The notes under the pieces: model-generated
What the model was told of the DNA's origin: nothing
Database searches by the model: none
Seen by the model: only the letters and a program-made list of their open reading frames with translations
Part shown: positions 24,401 to 37,100 of the stretch, in pieces
How the letters are laid out: every line of letters begins with the position of its first letter
How positions within the stretch are numbered: position 1 is the stretch's first letter
DNA from: Bugulina stolonifera
Lineage: Eukaryota; Bryozoa; Gymnolaemata; Cheilostomatida; Bugulidae
Length of the DNA stretch: 64,000 nt
NCBI GenBank assembly: GCA_935421135.1
Contig: OW285193.1
Location: 7,868,496-7,932,495, forward strand
Direction: 5' to 3'
Made by a program: the position numbers and the translations under genes

Positions 24401-27015
24401 AGTCTATTTGGCTACATATAGAGTTATCTGCTCCTTCACTGACTATATATTAACTATTGACAGCTTGCATACTAATAAAACTTGTCTAGTATTTACTCTG
24501 TATTACTAACCACATTCTATGTCTATTGTATTGTAGCAAGGCAATGGTACACTTCACTCTGTTCTATACACAGGGTATTAGTAAGCTGCCAAACTTCAAT
24601 ATTGTACTGTATCACTAGAGTACAGCCACCCTCTACTATAGAAATTATCTCCACATTAGAATGTATTATTTCAATTGATTTGAGTGATGTCGACAGGTGA
24701 CAGAACCTGTTAAGCAAGTAATCAAATATTATTTTATGTAAATTCTGGAATTCTACACTGATATTAATTATGTGCTTGACTTGCACAGTTTGTGTCATTT
24801 TAATATCACTTCAAGCTACTGGCACAGTTGAGTTGAGAGAAATTAAGTTGGCAATGAAACTGTTCACATGATACTTTTTATATCATACACATCACTTACT
24901 TAGCTTTGCTAACATATAATTTATGAGCATGATAATGGCTGCTACATATAAGCTTATTTCCCCCAGACCTATTATTTAGCCTGTTACCAACAATGTCATT
25001 TTTGCTGGCATACTATTCACTGTTGCTGCTTGTTCCTGTTATTTTATATTAAATCGATGGCAGTCAAAGTTTCCGTTTTTCTCACTCTTACAATGTCAAA
25101 GGTAGATGCTAACTGTTCTCTACTTTCCTACAGAACTACAACACAGACTTATGGGCCAGCCACTCATTCCAACTGCTCCGGCAGCAGCCTACCAGCAACA
25201 GCTAAGCATGGCCATGCAGCAGCAGCAAACCAACATGTTGAGGGGACAGTTGGGTCAGATTGGAGGCCAGATACTGCTCAACCCTAGGCTCGGCACTCCA
25301 GTATCTCAGTCACCCACACAGGCAGCTCAACCAGCGTTGATGGGCATGCCACCTCCAATGGTATCATCTGCTGACGTTGCCTCTGCTAATACAGGCGCTA
25401 TGTTGTATAACACAGCCACCTCACTACCTGGTTTCATGGCAGGCCAGAACACTCCAGATCTGAGTACATTCGGACTAGTCAATCAAGCTGCCTTGTTTGA
25501 CTATCAGTCAGCCGCTGCAGTGGACCCATCGGCAGCTGGTATGTCTACTAAATCACTAACATATGTGACAGGGTAACACAACTCATTCACTGTTACACAG
25601 CATAATACTCACTAATTCACTATAATAAGTCTACACTGTACTATACTACTATATACTACTATTTAATACTCATTGGCTAGTACCTACTGATTGTGGGTTG
25701 TTTTCTCCTAAATAACCAGTGGTAGTATTTTAGGAGTGATGGCATTGTCTCCACCCCCTGAAAACTATGTTGGCTCTGTGCCCCCTGCTTTCTGGAACTA
25801 TCAATATGTATCATAAAACCGTAAACACGGATGATACCCAGCTATACCCTTGCCGCTGTGGTAAACGGTGCACAAATCTACAGGCAGACATTTTGCATTC
25901 TCTCATACAGAGCTTACTTTTTAGACATTTATTACTAAATTATGTTTTACCGTTATAAGTACTCTTATTTATTTTGTTATGGTGGTTTTTTGACAGTCAA
26001 CTTGCATTTGACCAATCAGATTTGGGCAGTAACTAACCAATGGGGAATAACTAACCCATGCTTATCCTGGCCGCTACAACAACATCATTTAATAAGATTA
26101 ACCCAAATCGCTGCTACAATAAGTTATAACTATATCTGGCACGTTGGCAAATAGTCTAGTTGTAGTAACTCAAGCTCTATCTCTCTATGTGTATGTATGT
26201 CTGTCTGTATATTTCATGGCATAGTTTCCACAAGCTTGGTCTATCATGGCAGGGTCCTATTAACCACACTCTTTTCTACAAATAATAAAATATCTGTGGG
26301 CCAAGGCTACACAGTACCCAACTCTATCATGGCCATTCATAAGAAGTCTTGTACATACTATTGTATATGAAAACTAACCATTTGTTCAGGTGCTATTCTG
26401 TTTCACCACCCCACATTCCATTACTCACTGTAGTATCCAATACAGTATCATGTGCCAGCCAACAGCCATGGAAAACTTCTTCCCAACCTAAACGTAGTAA
26501 TTTAGTGGACCATAACTTGATTGTTGTTTGCCAGCTACACAATGCCTAATAGTACTACTGTATATACTAGCACCTCTATTACTACCACAACTACTACCAA
26601 TACTTCACCTACACTCAAATGTTTTTTCCACTTCTTCAGCATGTTGTGGTATTTGATGTCATTTTGGTATCACTCATATTAATATTAATACTGGCCACTC
26701 TTGATCTGAATAACCTGTTGTACTACCATAAACCACCACACTTATAACAACTATGCTTCGAATTTAACACCGAAAACATTAAAATGATCACTTTTACTAT
26801 TTCCAAATTGGGAATTGTCTCCCCTGTCTTGCTTCGGTGACTAACAAAGTACTCAGGGTGGGCAGTGAATTGGTAGTACAGCAGGCTATTTGATGAGGAG
26901 GGCACATGCTAACTGTGCTTGTCCTCTTAGTCTGATAAAGCTGTGTCTTTCAGGTGCTATGTCTAAAGTAAGGCGAACTGCCGCCGTAGCTACCCATCCT
27001 TACCAGAGGGTCTAA
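15442..27015 (+). CDS. QKI: Quaking/HOW-type STAR (KH) RNA-binding protein
   Basis: STAR proteins bind ACUAAY-type RNA elements and control splicing, export and translation. Coding exons are 15442-15568, 18513-18640, 19891-20007, 20271-20414, then either 23239-23347 (5a) or 23849-24011 (5b), then 25134-25538 and 26954-27015. The products are 363 aa (5a) or 381 aa (5b), against about 340 for human QKI. Order: QUA1 dimer region ([13 protein letters not shown]..., [10 protein letters not shown]), KH domain with the GPRG loop (94-97) in a [15 protein letters not shown] context and [16 protein letters not shown]2 (PEGED.LK..QLMELAI.NGTYRD) from exon 5, a Gln/Ala/Pro/Met-rich tail, and a short last exon SKVRR...THPYQRV like the nuclear QKI-5 C-terminus. 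Two ATGs are adjacent (15442, 15445), and either could start the protein. Reading past the exon 6 donor gives a possible shorter end, [12 protein letters not shown]. Confidence 0.93.
23239..23347 (+). other. QKI: Quaking alternative exon 5a
   Basis: This 109-nt exon encodes [20 protein letters not shown] then TYRD and the unique end [12 protein letters not shown]. Acceptor GACGCAG and donor GTAAGT are strong. It is paralogous to exon 5b about 500 bp downstream. Both have length 1 mod 3 and the same entry and exit phase, so using both or neither breaks the frame. Confidence 0.85.
23849..24011 (+). other. QKI: Quaking alternative exon 5b
   Basis: This 163-nt exon encodes [20 protein letters not shown] then TYRD and a longer, Pro-rich end ([11 protein letters not shown]...[15 protein letters not shown]). 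Acceptor ATTTGCAG and donor GTAAGT are strong. It replaces exon 5a and adds 18 residues to the protein. Confidence 0.85.
25555..25577 (+). promoter_or_regulatory. Quaking-response-like RNA element beside exon 6 donor
   Basis: ACTAAC at 25555-25560 is followed after 13 nt by TAAC at 25574-25577. This fits the bipartite Quaking response element ACUAAY-N(1-20)-UAAY. It begins 16 nt after the last base of exon 6 in the gene's own pre-mRNA. Two more ACTAAC words occur 18 nt apart in the same intron at 26032 and 26050. Function is inferred from the motif only. Confidence 0.45.
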
Positions 27016-28243
27016 CACACACAATCTGCAAGACTTGCACTCAGCATGTAACCCCCAGGACAGGTTAGTTATTTACACTAACGATGGGCAGTGTTAGGGC
27101 CACCCATTGTCTGAGCCAGACAGACTGACCAAAGGGGTCAACAAACCCCATACCCCTCTACACCCACTCAATATCTTGTCTGATGTGTAACTTTGGTGCT
27201 AACGCTATTGTCAGTCTACATTATACCCATGGTAGTTTGCTATGGTTTTTGTATCTAATACACTAGTTCCACAGACATTTGTACAGCTTGCCAACCTTCT
27301 GCTCTTTGCTCACATCTTTATCCACTGTTCCCTAATTTACATATCAAACCCTTATTTCCTTCTCACTGACCCACCCAGGAACTTAGTCTAACAAACCTGA
27401 TCTTACATCTGCATCATCAGCTAGAGCAACTCAGTTTAGTTGTAGCCTTGGTTCTACCATCTTATCTACCCCTTCATGTTTCACATCCATGCACCAAGCA
27501 TATCTGTCATATACTCTATTTTTACAGTCATTGTATTTAGTCTACTTAGAGATTATATGCTCCTTCTAACATACTAGTCAAAGATTTCCAGCTGCAATAT
27601 ATTTGTATGGTCTTTGGTCACAAGCACACACTAACTGGTACCTTGCAAACAGTGACTAACTATGCATTGGTAATATCCAGCAATGGTAGCCACTCTCGTA
27701 CTAATATGCACAGTAACCACCAAGGAATGACAATCAATGTAAATTTTGTACTTGTACATGTATATCATGGCTACCCCTTGCTCATCTTCTATCTATGCAA
27801 TGAGTTGTTAAAAATAGAATAGAAGTTTCAAAAACATGCTAATTATTCAATATTCATGTAGTACTATGTGGTTATTCTTATTCTATGAGACTATTGTTGG
27901 ACAAGAGAGGACAATTCCATTGTCTGGTTTATATTTATACGCTATGTTATTATAATATTACCTGTTAGTATGACTTACTTCTGTTTATTGAATGTACTTT
28001 TTGTTTCTACAAGTTTTTGTTGATAACAGGAAACTAGCTTGTATATTTTATTATCCGTTTGGCCCACTATTGTAAAGTTTTTTTTTATGGGTGTGCCTGC
28101 TTATATTTTTCTGTACTACAATTCTATACTAGGAAAGAGAGGATCAACTTGCTGGTATACATGCATATTATATATATACAAATCATGACAATTATTATTT
28201 GAGGCATCTTTTGGCCATTATACAGTATTTTGAAATTCTGATC

Positions 28244-28249
28244 AATAAA
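28244..28249 (+). terminator. Candidate poly(A) signal of the Quaking gene
   Basis: AATAAA lies 1.2 kb after the stop codon. Vertebrate Quaking genes have long 3' UTRs, so this or a later signal may be used. A splice donor-like CAG|GTTAGT at 27061 raises the possibility of a spliced 3' UTR or an alternative last exon. Confidence 0.35.
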
Positions 28250-30646
28250 GTTATGTTGCATATATAGATTTAGATTTATTGATAGCCATGGTTCCACCAA
28301 TTGTTAGTCACCCGCCTCCCCAACTAATCTCTGCATCAAATCTAATAGCCTTAGCTACTCATCCTCTCTTCCTGACTCCCTAGAATATTTTTGATTAAAA
28401 GCTAAATGAAATTCAGATTTAACCACTCATTGAATTGGGTGGATCACCAAAGTTGTATAGAAGTTGTATTTTAATAATTTTTCAAGCAACTTTCAAACTA
28501 CATGTATAAATGCTCATTGGTCCTTTACTTACCTGATAACAGTATATTAATGCTATCCAACTTGGTCCCTTTGGTTTGATTCATATTTGCTATTTCCAAT
28601 TTCTTAACACTTGATTTTATGCTGAGTTTGGTTAAATATAGTTTTACTTACTGTATACTAAATATTTAGCCAACTCGTATACATATAATCAATAGCTAAT
28701 ACTATTAATTGTAACATAATAATAATAATATAATATTGTCTTTTCTTTATGCCTTATAGCTGCCTGGACTAACATATTTACCATGTCAAGCACGAGCATT
28801 CACCTGAGGGTAACCACTTTGGCAGCACATTACGTGATGTCTATATGCATAATGCTCTCTCCTGCAGTGCTGAGTAGTGGGTGATGATAACCATAGTATG
28901 TCTTTACTACTATAAATACTTACTACCATATTTAATAGTTAACAGCTATGTATTATATATATGTGCTCTGCCCTGACAATGCACTTTAGTAATATCTAAT
29001 CGACAAATGTGTAAAAAACATTGGAATTCTCCAAAAAAAACAGGTTGCCAATTTACTATCTAATAACCAAGGTGATTGGTGGGTGTAACTAACCTATCAC
29101 AAGCCTTATTAGATGTATGCACTGTTTTGATTGGCTGATAAAATTATACCCATTGTATTCATAACCAGACAGTTAAATTCTTTCAATCATGTTAACCTAA
29201 CTATTCATCACTAACATTAGCATGGATTTACATTACTATGTGTATCATCTATTATTATGTACATTATATTATTAGTATTTGTCTTGATGATGCTATGTAT
29301 TCCACTTTTGTGCCTCACTTATCATCGTAGCTACTTGTGTTTATGTTACAACTATTTTTACATAAGAATTTTCTCGAGTATATTATTGTCTTTGATGTAA
29401 TTATTCTGTCTCTGAACTGATATAGTTTTAGACATTAGGGTCATTTTTTCTTTCTATTTTCTTGTACACCGAAGTGGTCAGCTATGATGTGTATATACGA
29501 ATATTGTTTGATACAATTTATGTGTTTAGGCTAGCACCAAAATTCCACCCTGTAGCAGGCATTTTCCCCACTAGTTGTAGCATGGCAATGAAACAGCCGA
29601 CACTCTGTGTCTTACCCACCCTTCTGTTTGCTGCTCTATCTGCTCACATAACTAATTTACTACTTCACTGCCAGTGAAAATTGTCATGCCTGCATTTGGG
29701 TGATGTTTGTTTGCAGCTTTTAGACCAATATGTGCATGCTGCCTTGCCCTGGTGCAAATTACTTAGAATTCTGAACAAACTAGCTGAGTCTGTACTCCTA
29801 ACAGGGTATTCTACACGTACATTGTTAACCCTTACATTGTTGCTGTGTTACAGATAGTGATTATAATGCTAACCAGTTTCTTTTTGATGCTAATTTTTTG
29901 CTCTCTTGTAACAATATTTCAGTGATCTGATTGAACAAATGATCTTGTAATGCGTCTATGTTAGCCTGGGTTCCATCTCTTTTGCGTATTGTGAACTCAC
30001 TGTCAGTGTGTGTATCAAACCACCATCTCTCAGGCTAACATAGACCTTAGTTTTTGTACAGTATTGAATATCCTTATGCTTGTACTGTGGCAGTGCTACT
30101 TATCCTGGCTGCATCTCTGGATGTATCATGTAGTCTTTCTGCTAACAATGTACTTACATCCACACTCTATGTTTCACTTATCTCAACAATATTAATAAAG
30201 TTTCATAACTAAACAAACTAATAATTGTTCAACACTTGCTAATACTGCAATAGTGTCCCTTTGCTAGTTAGTCTGTTGGCCATGTGCTTACTGCCTTGAC
30301 AAGCCACCCTCTGACAAAGTCGGTTATGTCATGTTGGGTCTGTGAGCCAACGCAAGCTTCTTGTGACTCCTTCTCTTTGGCTGGCTGGAAGAAAACTGTG
30401 TACATTGCGATTACTTAGCCTGGGTTCTAACTAGTAAATACTCAGGCTATTCTGAGCTAAGCAGTGGTACATTGTATCAAACAGCTTGGTGGACGCAGTC
30501 CAGTTCTGGCTGGTCAAGAGAAGGGAGCCACACCATTTCTAACTGTGTTGCAATCAATCAAGTGATTGTGGATACTCATGATTTTTGTCATCTTGCAATT
30601 ATTGTTATCTAATAGAAACTAATTTTCCACGCTTGTACCACTGAAC
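28250..30646. other. Quaking 3' flank, no gene recognised
   Basis: AT-rich sequence with no recognisable exon. It holds a 15-bp inverted repeat: GTCTATGTTAGCCTG at 29954-29968 and its exact complement at 30031-30045, enclosing 62 bp, possibly a tiny TIR element. A smaller AGCCTG inverted pair lies near 30418-30450. Confidence 0.45.
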
Positions 30647-31833
30647 CAGGGGCGGATCTGGCTCAGTTTGAAGGGTTCTGCCAACAGGCGGGGGTCCAGG
30701 GGGCCGGCCAGGCCCCCTGGCGGGGTCCGGGGCAGCGCCCCGGACGCCGGAGCTATATGCTGGATTTTGTGTTAAATGAAGCAAATTTATGCACACTTAC
30801 ACTTGGAATCAACATGTTTCTGTTACATGCTAGTTGATCTCAGTAACCAGTTAAAAAAATGTTGTGTTTCTGGGGACGCGTAAAGATTTAGTAAGTGAGG
30901 ATTTACAACTAAGATAAATGCAGGAATTTCTACTTTGCAGAAATGCAATAATAATAAATTTAGAGCAGTGATATCTTGGGCAAGTATGTTGCAGGGGCTA
31001 CTTTACATATTATGAATGCTTGACTGTGTATTAGAAATAGAAATTTAAAATTAGCTTGTTTATAACTATGGTTACTGTGCCAGGGCTCAAGATTATTTTG
31101 TAGCCTATTAAAAATATGCCATCACATGACTTTATGAAAAGAGAAATGATGCTAAATTTTGTGGTAGATAGAGATGAAAGTGTTATTATCCTAGGTTTCC
31201 CAAAAGCTGAAGAGTATGGACAATTTAGTGCATGGCATCTACATGTATGTGGAGACATTACTTCTTTTGTAATGTTTGAGCCTTGAGAGCATATGCACAT
31301 GACATGAAGTAGATTATGAAATTTCAGAGGTACATACATGTATATCTTCAGAAATAATGCTGTGGCACTGTTACAACATGTATTACTCAGCCCAGAGCCA
31401 TTGAGTGAATGGCTCTGACTCAGCCCAGCAGCAGCAGCTCATTGGTAGCAGCAATTATTTTGTTATTGTAACTGGTAATAACATTTACTGTGGTCACAAG
31501 TATAGTCTATCAAAAGTCACTCATTGTAAAGTAATTAGTGTAGTCTTATTTCCTGGCAAATAAAAGACTGCCAGTAGTGGGAGGGTACTGAAATATCTTT
31601 ACTATAAATTGTATAGGATGAAAGCTCAATTCCTAAGCTATCTTTTGGTATGTTATAGCCATATAGCATCATTTTCATCATAATATGCTTAGATTATGCT
31701 GGGCAGGGTAGGATGCCTCCGCAAATAAACTTACAACTGTGTGTTATCATTGATAGGTGGCAATTTAATTTTTTTATCAGAAATGGAAGGTCCCGCCATG
31801 GCAGGGAGGGCGGGACCCCCAAATCCGCCCCTG
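30647..31833. mobile_element. Non-autonomous hAT-like transposon, 1187 bp
   Basis: Terminal inverted repeats CAGGGGCGGAT and ATCCGCCCCTG are flanked by a perfect 8-bp direct repeat CACTGAAC (30639-30646 and 31834-31841), the target-site length of hAT elements. Subterminal GC-rich hairpins lie at both ends (GGGGTCC...GGACCCC-type on the left, GGTCCCGCC...GGCGGGACC on the right). No transposase frame was found inside. It shares its ends, but not its centre, with 46770-47574. Confidence 0.85.
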
Positions 31834-31841
31834 CACTGAAC

Positions 31842-34194
31842 CCAATTTGAATGGCTGGCTGTTTTAACATCTAACATTCCGATAACTCATCTAGTTTTTA
31901 GTACCACTTGGGCAGCAGCAGCATCACTTTAGCAGTTGTATATGTGAATTTAGACCAATCATAACTTTAGTAAAAGAACCGTGATATTTTACACAATATT
32001 GATGAATAATCTCAGCCTACTTCTGTGCACCAGAAATCAAAATCTGAATCAATAGTGTGGAAGCATGATCACATGAATATGTATCCAAATTTTTATTAAG
32101 AATTTCTAGTTTTAATACTCAAGTGAAATTGATACTTTTGTCTTGCCAATATTATCTAAATTATATATATTTATAATATTATTGATGAAGCTATGCACCA
32201 TAGAATCTTACTATGTATAAATATAAAGTTGAATAAACTTATCTTCAGTTGATATTAACTTTTTAGTAGCTACTCAAGACTTGCCAAGAAATAATGGAAG
32301 TTGATAGGACATATGTTGCAGGCAGCATCAAAACTAAATTCTTCTATTTTATCTTGTTCTCCACAAGAATATATAGTTGGAATACCCACAGCAAAAGTTA
32401 GGGGTGAAGCGCAATGCAAAGACATTATAGTAACAGGTGTTGAATAACATACAAGACGGAGGCAGTTACCTACTGTAAAGGAACGCAGTAGCAATGGTGA
32501 GCTACGGAAAGTAAGCACATAGGGATATAATAATTTTACAAACTATGCATTTACTAACTACAATGTACATTATTTGTTCATTAGTTCTGTCATAAATAAA
32601 TCAATGAAACTGCTTTTGTGGAATAATGGTCCCATATAATGATATATGATAAAGAGAGGACAACTTTCAATTACAACAGGTCAAGTAAATATGGTATAAC
32701 GTTGTTTGGTTGCATGGGTTGTCACTCTGTTTGTCCAATCCTGCCTATTTAGAGCAGCAGTAACTTGACAAGCATGTTGTGAGCTCTACAGTAAACATGG
32801 ATTTTGTCTATCTTTCTACAGTTGGTTGTAGGGTTACAACTGGCAAGTCCCATAGACAAGTAGTTTTATCATCAAAATAATAAAAATTCCTGCTTTATTG
32901 ATACAATTATAGCTATAAAAATAAAACAAAAATATCACAGATATTAAATCATAGCAAATAGTGAAATATTACGAGTGGTTCAGTCGTAACAGATTGACTA
33001 GATATTCCACTCAGCCTTGTTCCTATTCATAAATATATAATTCATTAAGAATAAATCATCATATAGTAGGATGGAAGAGTTGTAAAGCATGGCATCATTG
33101 AACAAAAAAATATATCAAGGCTACATAACTCTTCTACCACAATTTGATGGGAATGAATCCATTAGAAATGGACAGCATGCATGTAGCTTTCCATTTTAAA
33201 ATATAAAATTGATGAATGAATTGGTTGGAGTCAGCTCTAACAACATACCATAGTACGATCACATAACTGTAGAGAACACAGCCATGCACTAAGATATGAC
33301 ACTAGCATCTAAAGTAGGTTTAAATACACTACAGGTAGTAGCAGCAATACAACGCATTCAGCTAATAGTGAATAAAGAATTTCATTTCAGTAAGGGAAGG
33401 GGGGGGGGGGACTTTCATGGCTCTTTAGATGACAGATCAACTTGTAGAAAAAACCTTTTCAACAAGTGAAGAGCACAGGTCCATAAGTGATCCAGTTGTG
33501 GTACCGTGGCTGATAGGGTGATTATTGATTGGGTGGTTATTGATTGGGTGGTTATTGATTGGACGGTTATTGATTGGAGGTTATTGATTGGACGGTTGAT
33601 ACAAGTAAAGGTGTGATACCTTCAGCATCACTATTTTCCACTTGCTGCTAGCATTATTTCAAATTTATGAAATATTTGTCATTACAGCATTGAATGATTT
33701 TAATCATGGAATAATTTGAAAATATTTAATTATATCTCCAATCAAGCATATGATCATATTTTTCAGAAAGAACTTTACCAAAAGTTTTCCAATGATTAAA
33801 AATTAGAGAGTTGTCCCAACCTGTCAACCTGGCCCCTTGCTACAAAACCATAGTCGAGTTGCAAATCTGTTATAAAAGGCAAGAAATATACTAAAAGAAC
33901 ATGCTATAACAGATCAACCTTGGGATCAGTATAAAACATATTGCTATTCAGTGGAGAGGTAGTTAATTAACTTTCTAATACCAGATTTTGAACCATACCC
34001 ATTATATTATTTGATAGCAAAAAGCTTGTTTGTTCCAACAGTTTTTACCACACACACCCATTCATTGCCGCAATTTCACTTTATACAACTGTGGCCAAGA
34101 GTAGATCAGCTATATGATTCCCTTCCAACATAGAAAAAAATATGTACTACAATTTTTTGTAGTTAAGACAGTTCACATCAAAATTGTCTAAGTT
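31842..34194. other. Intergenic, no gene recognised
   Basis: AT-rich sequence with a run of 12 G near 33401-33412 and a minisatellite at 33508-33600. No exon was recognised. Part of it is probably the 3' UTR of the minus-strand gene ending at 34195. Confidence 0.4.
33508..33600. repeat. 18-bp minisatellite (TTATTGATTGGGTGG)
   Basis: About five tandem units of 16-18 bp, based on GGTTATTGATTGGGTG with GGACGG variants. Confidence 0.85.
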
Positions 34195-37100
34195 TTAATA
34201 AAGTCTAAATTGCCTGTTTGTACCAGATACAGCTGCTGTGTTCATTCCATTCTGTCTAACAGTATCAGCTGATGCCGTTCTCTGCCGAGGTTGTATAGGT
34301 TTATGACCTCGAAACCCTCTCTACAAAATTATGTACAAATAATAGAAATGGTAAACAGGTATTAATGGTTATTCAAGTTACAGAAATAGAAATATTATGA
34401 TCTAGATGAGATTGTACTGATAGGAGAACACAACGTCATATAATATGGATCTGAAGGGATGAACTAAATAGTATAAAGACAACATAGTGGTAAAGTAACT
34501 AATGCTCACAGCTGTTGCAGAAAATGATCTGGCACTGGCTGAACCAGTGTAGGGTGGGTGTGGCTTAAGAATAGCTTTATGGTGCGATAGAATGTTATTA
34601 AAGTCGGTGTGATTGACTCCATTGTGCATCTGAGCAGCCATCATACTTTGCTGGTGGTCAGCCTGTGGAAATATGAGCATGTGCAGAGAAGAGAAGCAAT
34701 TACAACACTTATAACACAATCATAAGGTGACAACTCCTAAATAATATGCAACAAATACTGTCAGGGGTGCACAACTCTTACAACATAATGGTAATGTTAC
34801 TAAACTTGCACAGCATACACTAAAGAGGAAAATGTACTTTCATCAGAGTAGATAATAGTGTGCTAGAAAGCAAATAAAGTAAAATAGGTTCATACAAAGA
34901 ATAAAGGTTATAGTCTTTGGTTGAGGTAGTCTTCAACCGCTCCCACTTACCTGTGATCTGTTTGATAAAGAACCCTCTTCAACAACTACAAGAAATGAGT
35001 GTATCAATAGAAATCCATGAAGCTGAAAATTTCAAGCAAAAGTTATAAAGAGAAATGCTGCAAATTTCTTATTCGTAATATAGCTGATGACAGCTAACAG
35101 AAAAAAAATTTTAAACCTTCAGTAAACTGAGAATAAACCCTTGAATTTGCACTGAAGAACAAGTTCCAAGAGAGGTTGCTAGAAGCATTTGGTGTATGTG
35201 TGAGGAGAGGGCAACTTCTGATCAAATAATCCCCTGGATTTGAATCGGAGGCAATGTTGGTACCACATTTTCTTGTACAGTCAATTGTCGAAATCTTGCC
35301 TTTATTAACCTTAATATTGTACACGAGGCCATGACTAGAGAAAGACTACATCACTCACTAACATAATGTAAGAGTAGCAAGTACCAACCTTTAAGCTTAT
35401 TATTCAACCTATCTAGGGACTTCATAATTCTTTGTTCCTCAAGGGATAGAGCAGACATTGGTGGGGGTTGTCTACTACCCACTCCCAACTTTTCCCTGTA
35501 TTCAGGCTCTCCCAAGGCCTTAATTATATCGTTGTCTGACATGCTATCGTGAGTAGCAAGCTGTTCTGCAGCTAGGTATGACATCATAGACTCGGACACT
35601 GAAGAGGAAACAGCGCCATTGTAAACTAGACCTTGTTATATATTGATCTGATCAGCTATTCTAATATACATTGTACATGTACATGTAATGTTATAGTACT
35701 TCAATAGGTTATAATGATAGAACAAACACCAACAATCAACGCATCACAGTAAGAAAGTTGACTTACCGTTATGTTGATTACTGACTGCAGAATGATTTGG
35801 CTCCGTGACACTGTGTATTGGCCCATTGTGGTGATACTGTGAACTGTTGGGGCCAATTCGACTTGGGGCCATATGACCATTTGGGACAGCATGAGCACTA
35901 TGCTGGTTAGTATGTCTAGATAAGTGATTGTGTGCTGTATCTGGCTGAAGGAAGGAGGTTTGATCCTGTTTGGGTCTCTGTAGTGGTGATTGAGGACCAT
36001 CTAAAGATGTCTGCCGTCTTACTGCAGCCGCTGATTGAGCACGACCAATTAGATTAATGTTTGATGCCGTTATCTAAAAAAACAATTTAAGTTACTAACA
36101 AATATAAAAGCATGTCACTATTATGTATATCATAGAGTAGTAAGTAACCCACAAATGCTTACCGGTCTCTCTACTTTTAATCTATTGATCTCTAAAGGAC
36201 TACTGGATTATTGAACACTAATATTATATAAATTTATCAGAAGGATCATTGATCTGTCGGATTACCTTTTTAATAGGAGGTTTGGGTGGAAGACTACTGT
36301 TCTGACTGAAATTGGTAGCAGTACGTTGCTCGTTGTTCTGTTGAAGGTCTGGGGGTGCTGACCTCACGCTATTCATAGGACTTTCTTGTAGGCAATCTCG
36401 AACTTTATCCCAGAGTAAGTCTATTTCATCGTCCGTAGGGGTTCGGTCTAACCTGATATCACTTAAACTTGGCTTACTTTTAGCCTGTGTTTCATTGACA
36501 GCTGGTTTGTTATCTGCAGTTACTGCTGCAGGTTTACCTTTTGGTATTAGAAATAACAGTCAAAGGTGAAATTTAAACTAAACTTTTGGTATACTCATAT
36601 ATATGTATGAGCGCAATTATGTATTATATAAATGCTTTAAGTTGGTTTTAAATCTGAAGCATCAACCAACTGACTCATTAGCCTAGTAAGTTCATGAATG
36701 AGATAAGCAAGAGACTAAAAAGAACTTCCCGATCATTTTATAGCCTCTACACAAGTAAAACTGAAGCAGTGGCAGCTGGATACATGAACATTAGAACTAT
36801 GTGAAATTCCAGTAAATTCAAACAAGGATGGGCAACACCCAATCACTAACAATCCTACACATAGTGACCATAAAAATAGTAATGGAGACTTAAGTGTAGG
36901 TATAATATATGCACAGCTTAGAACACTGACCTGCTGCAGCTGTCTGATTGGCCTGTATATGGTGTCTAGCTACAACCGGCCCTTTGTGAGGTGTGGTAGA
37001 CTGTTGCTTTGTAGCGAGAGACTTGTCAGATACATTCGGTGTTATAGCACCAGAAATGTGAGGTACGTTGTTCTTTACTTTTGACTTTGCATTTACAGGC

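Noticed and set aside
30647..30760. GC-rich island as a possible CpG promoter
   Set aside because: The GC content comes from the terminal hairpins of the hAT-like element and recurs in its second copy.
31031..31339. 102-codon minus-strand frame inside the hAT-like element
   Set aside because: It shows no transposase-like motif and is not present in the second copy.
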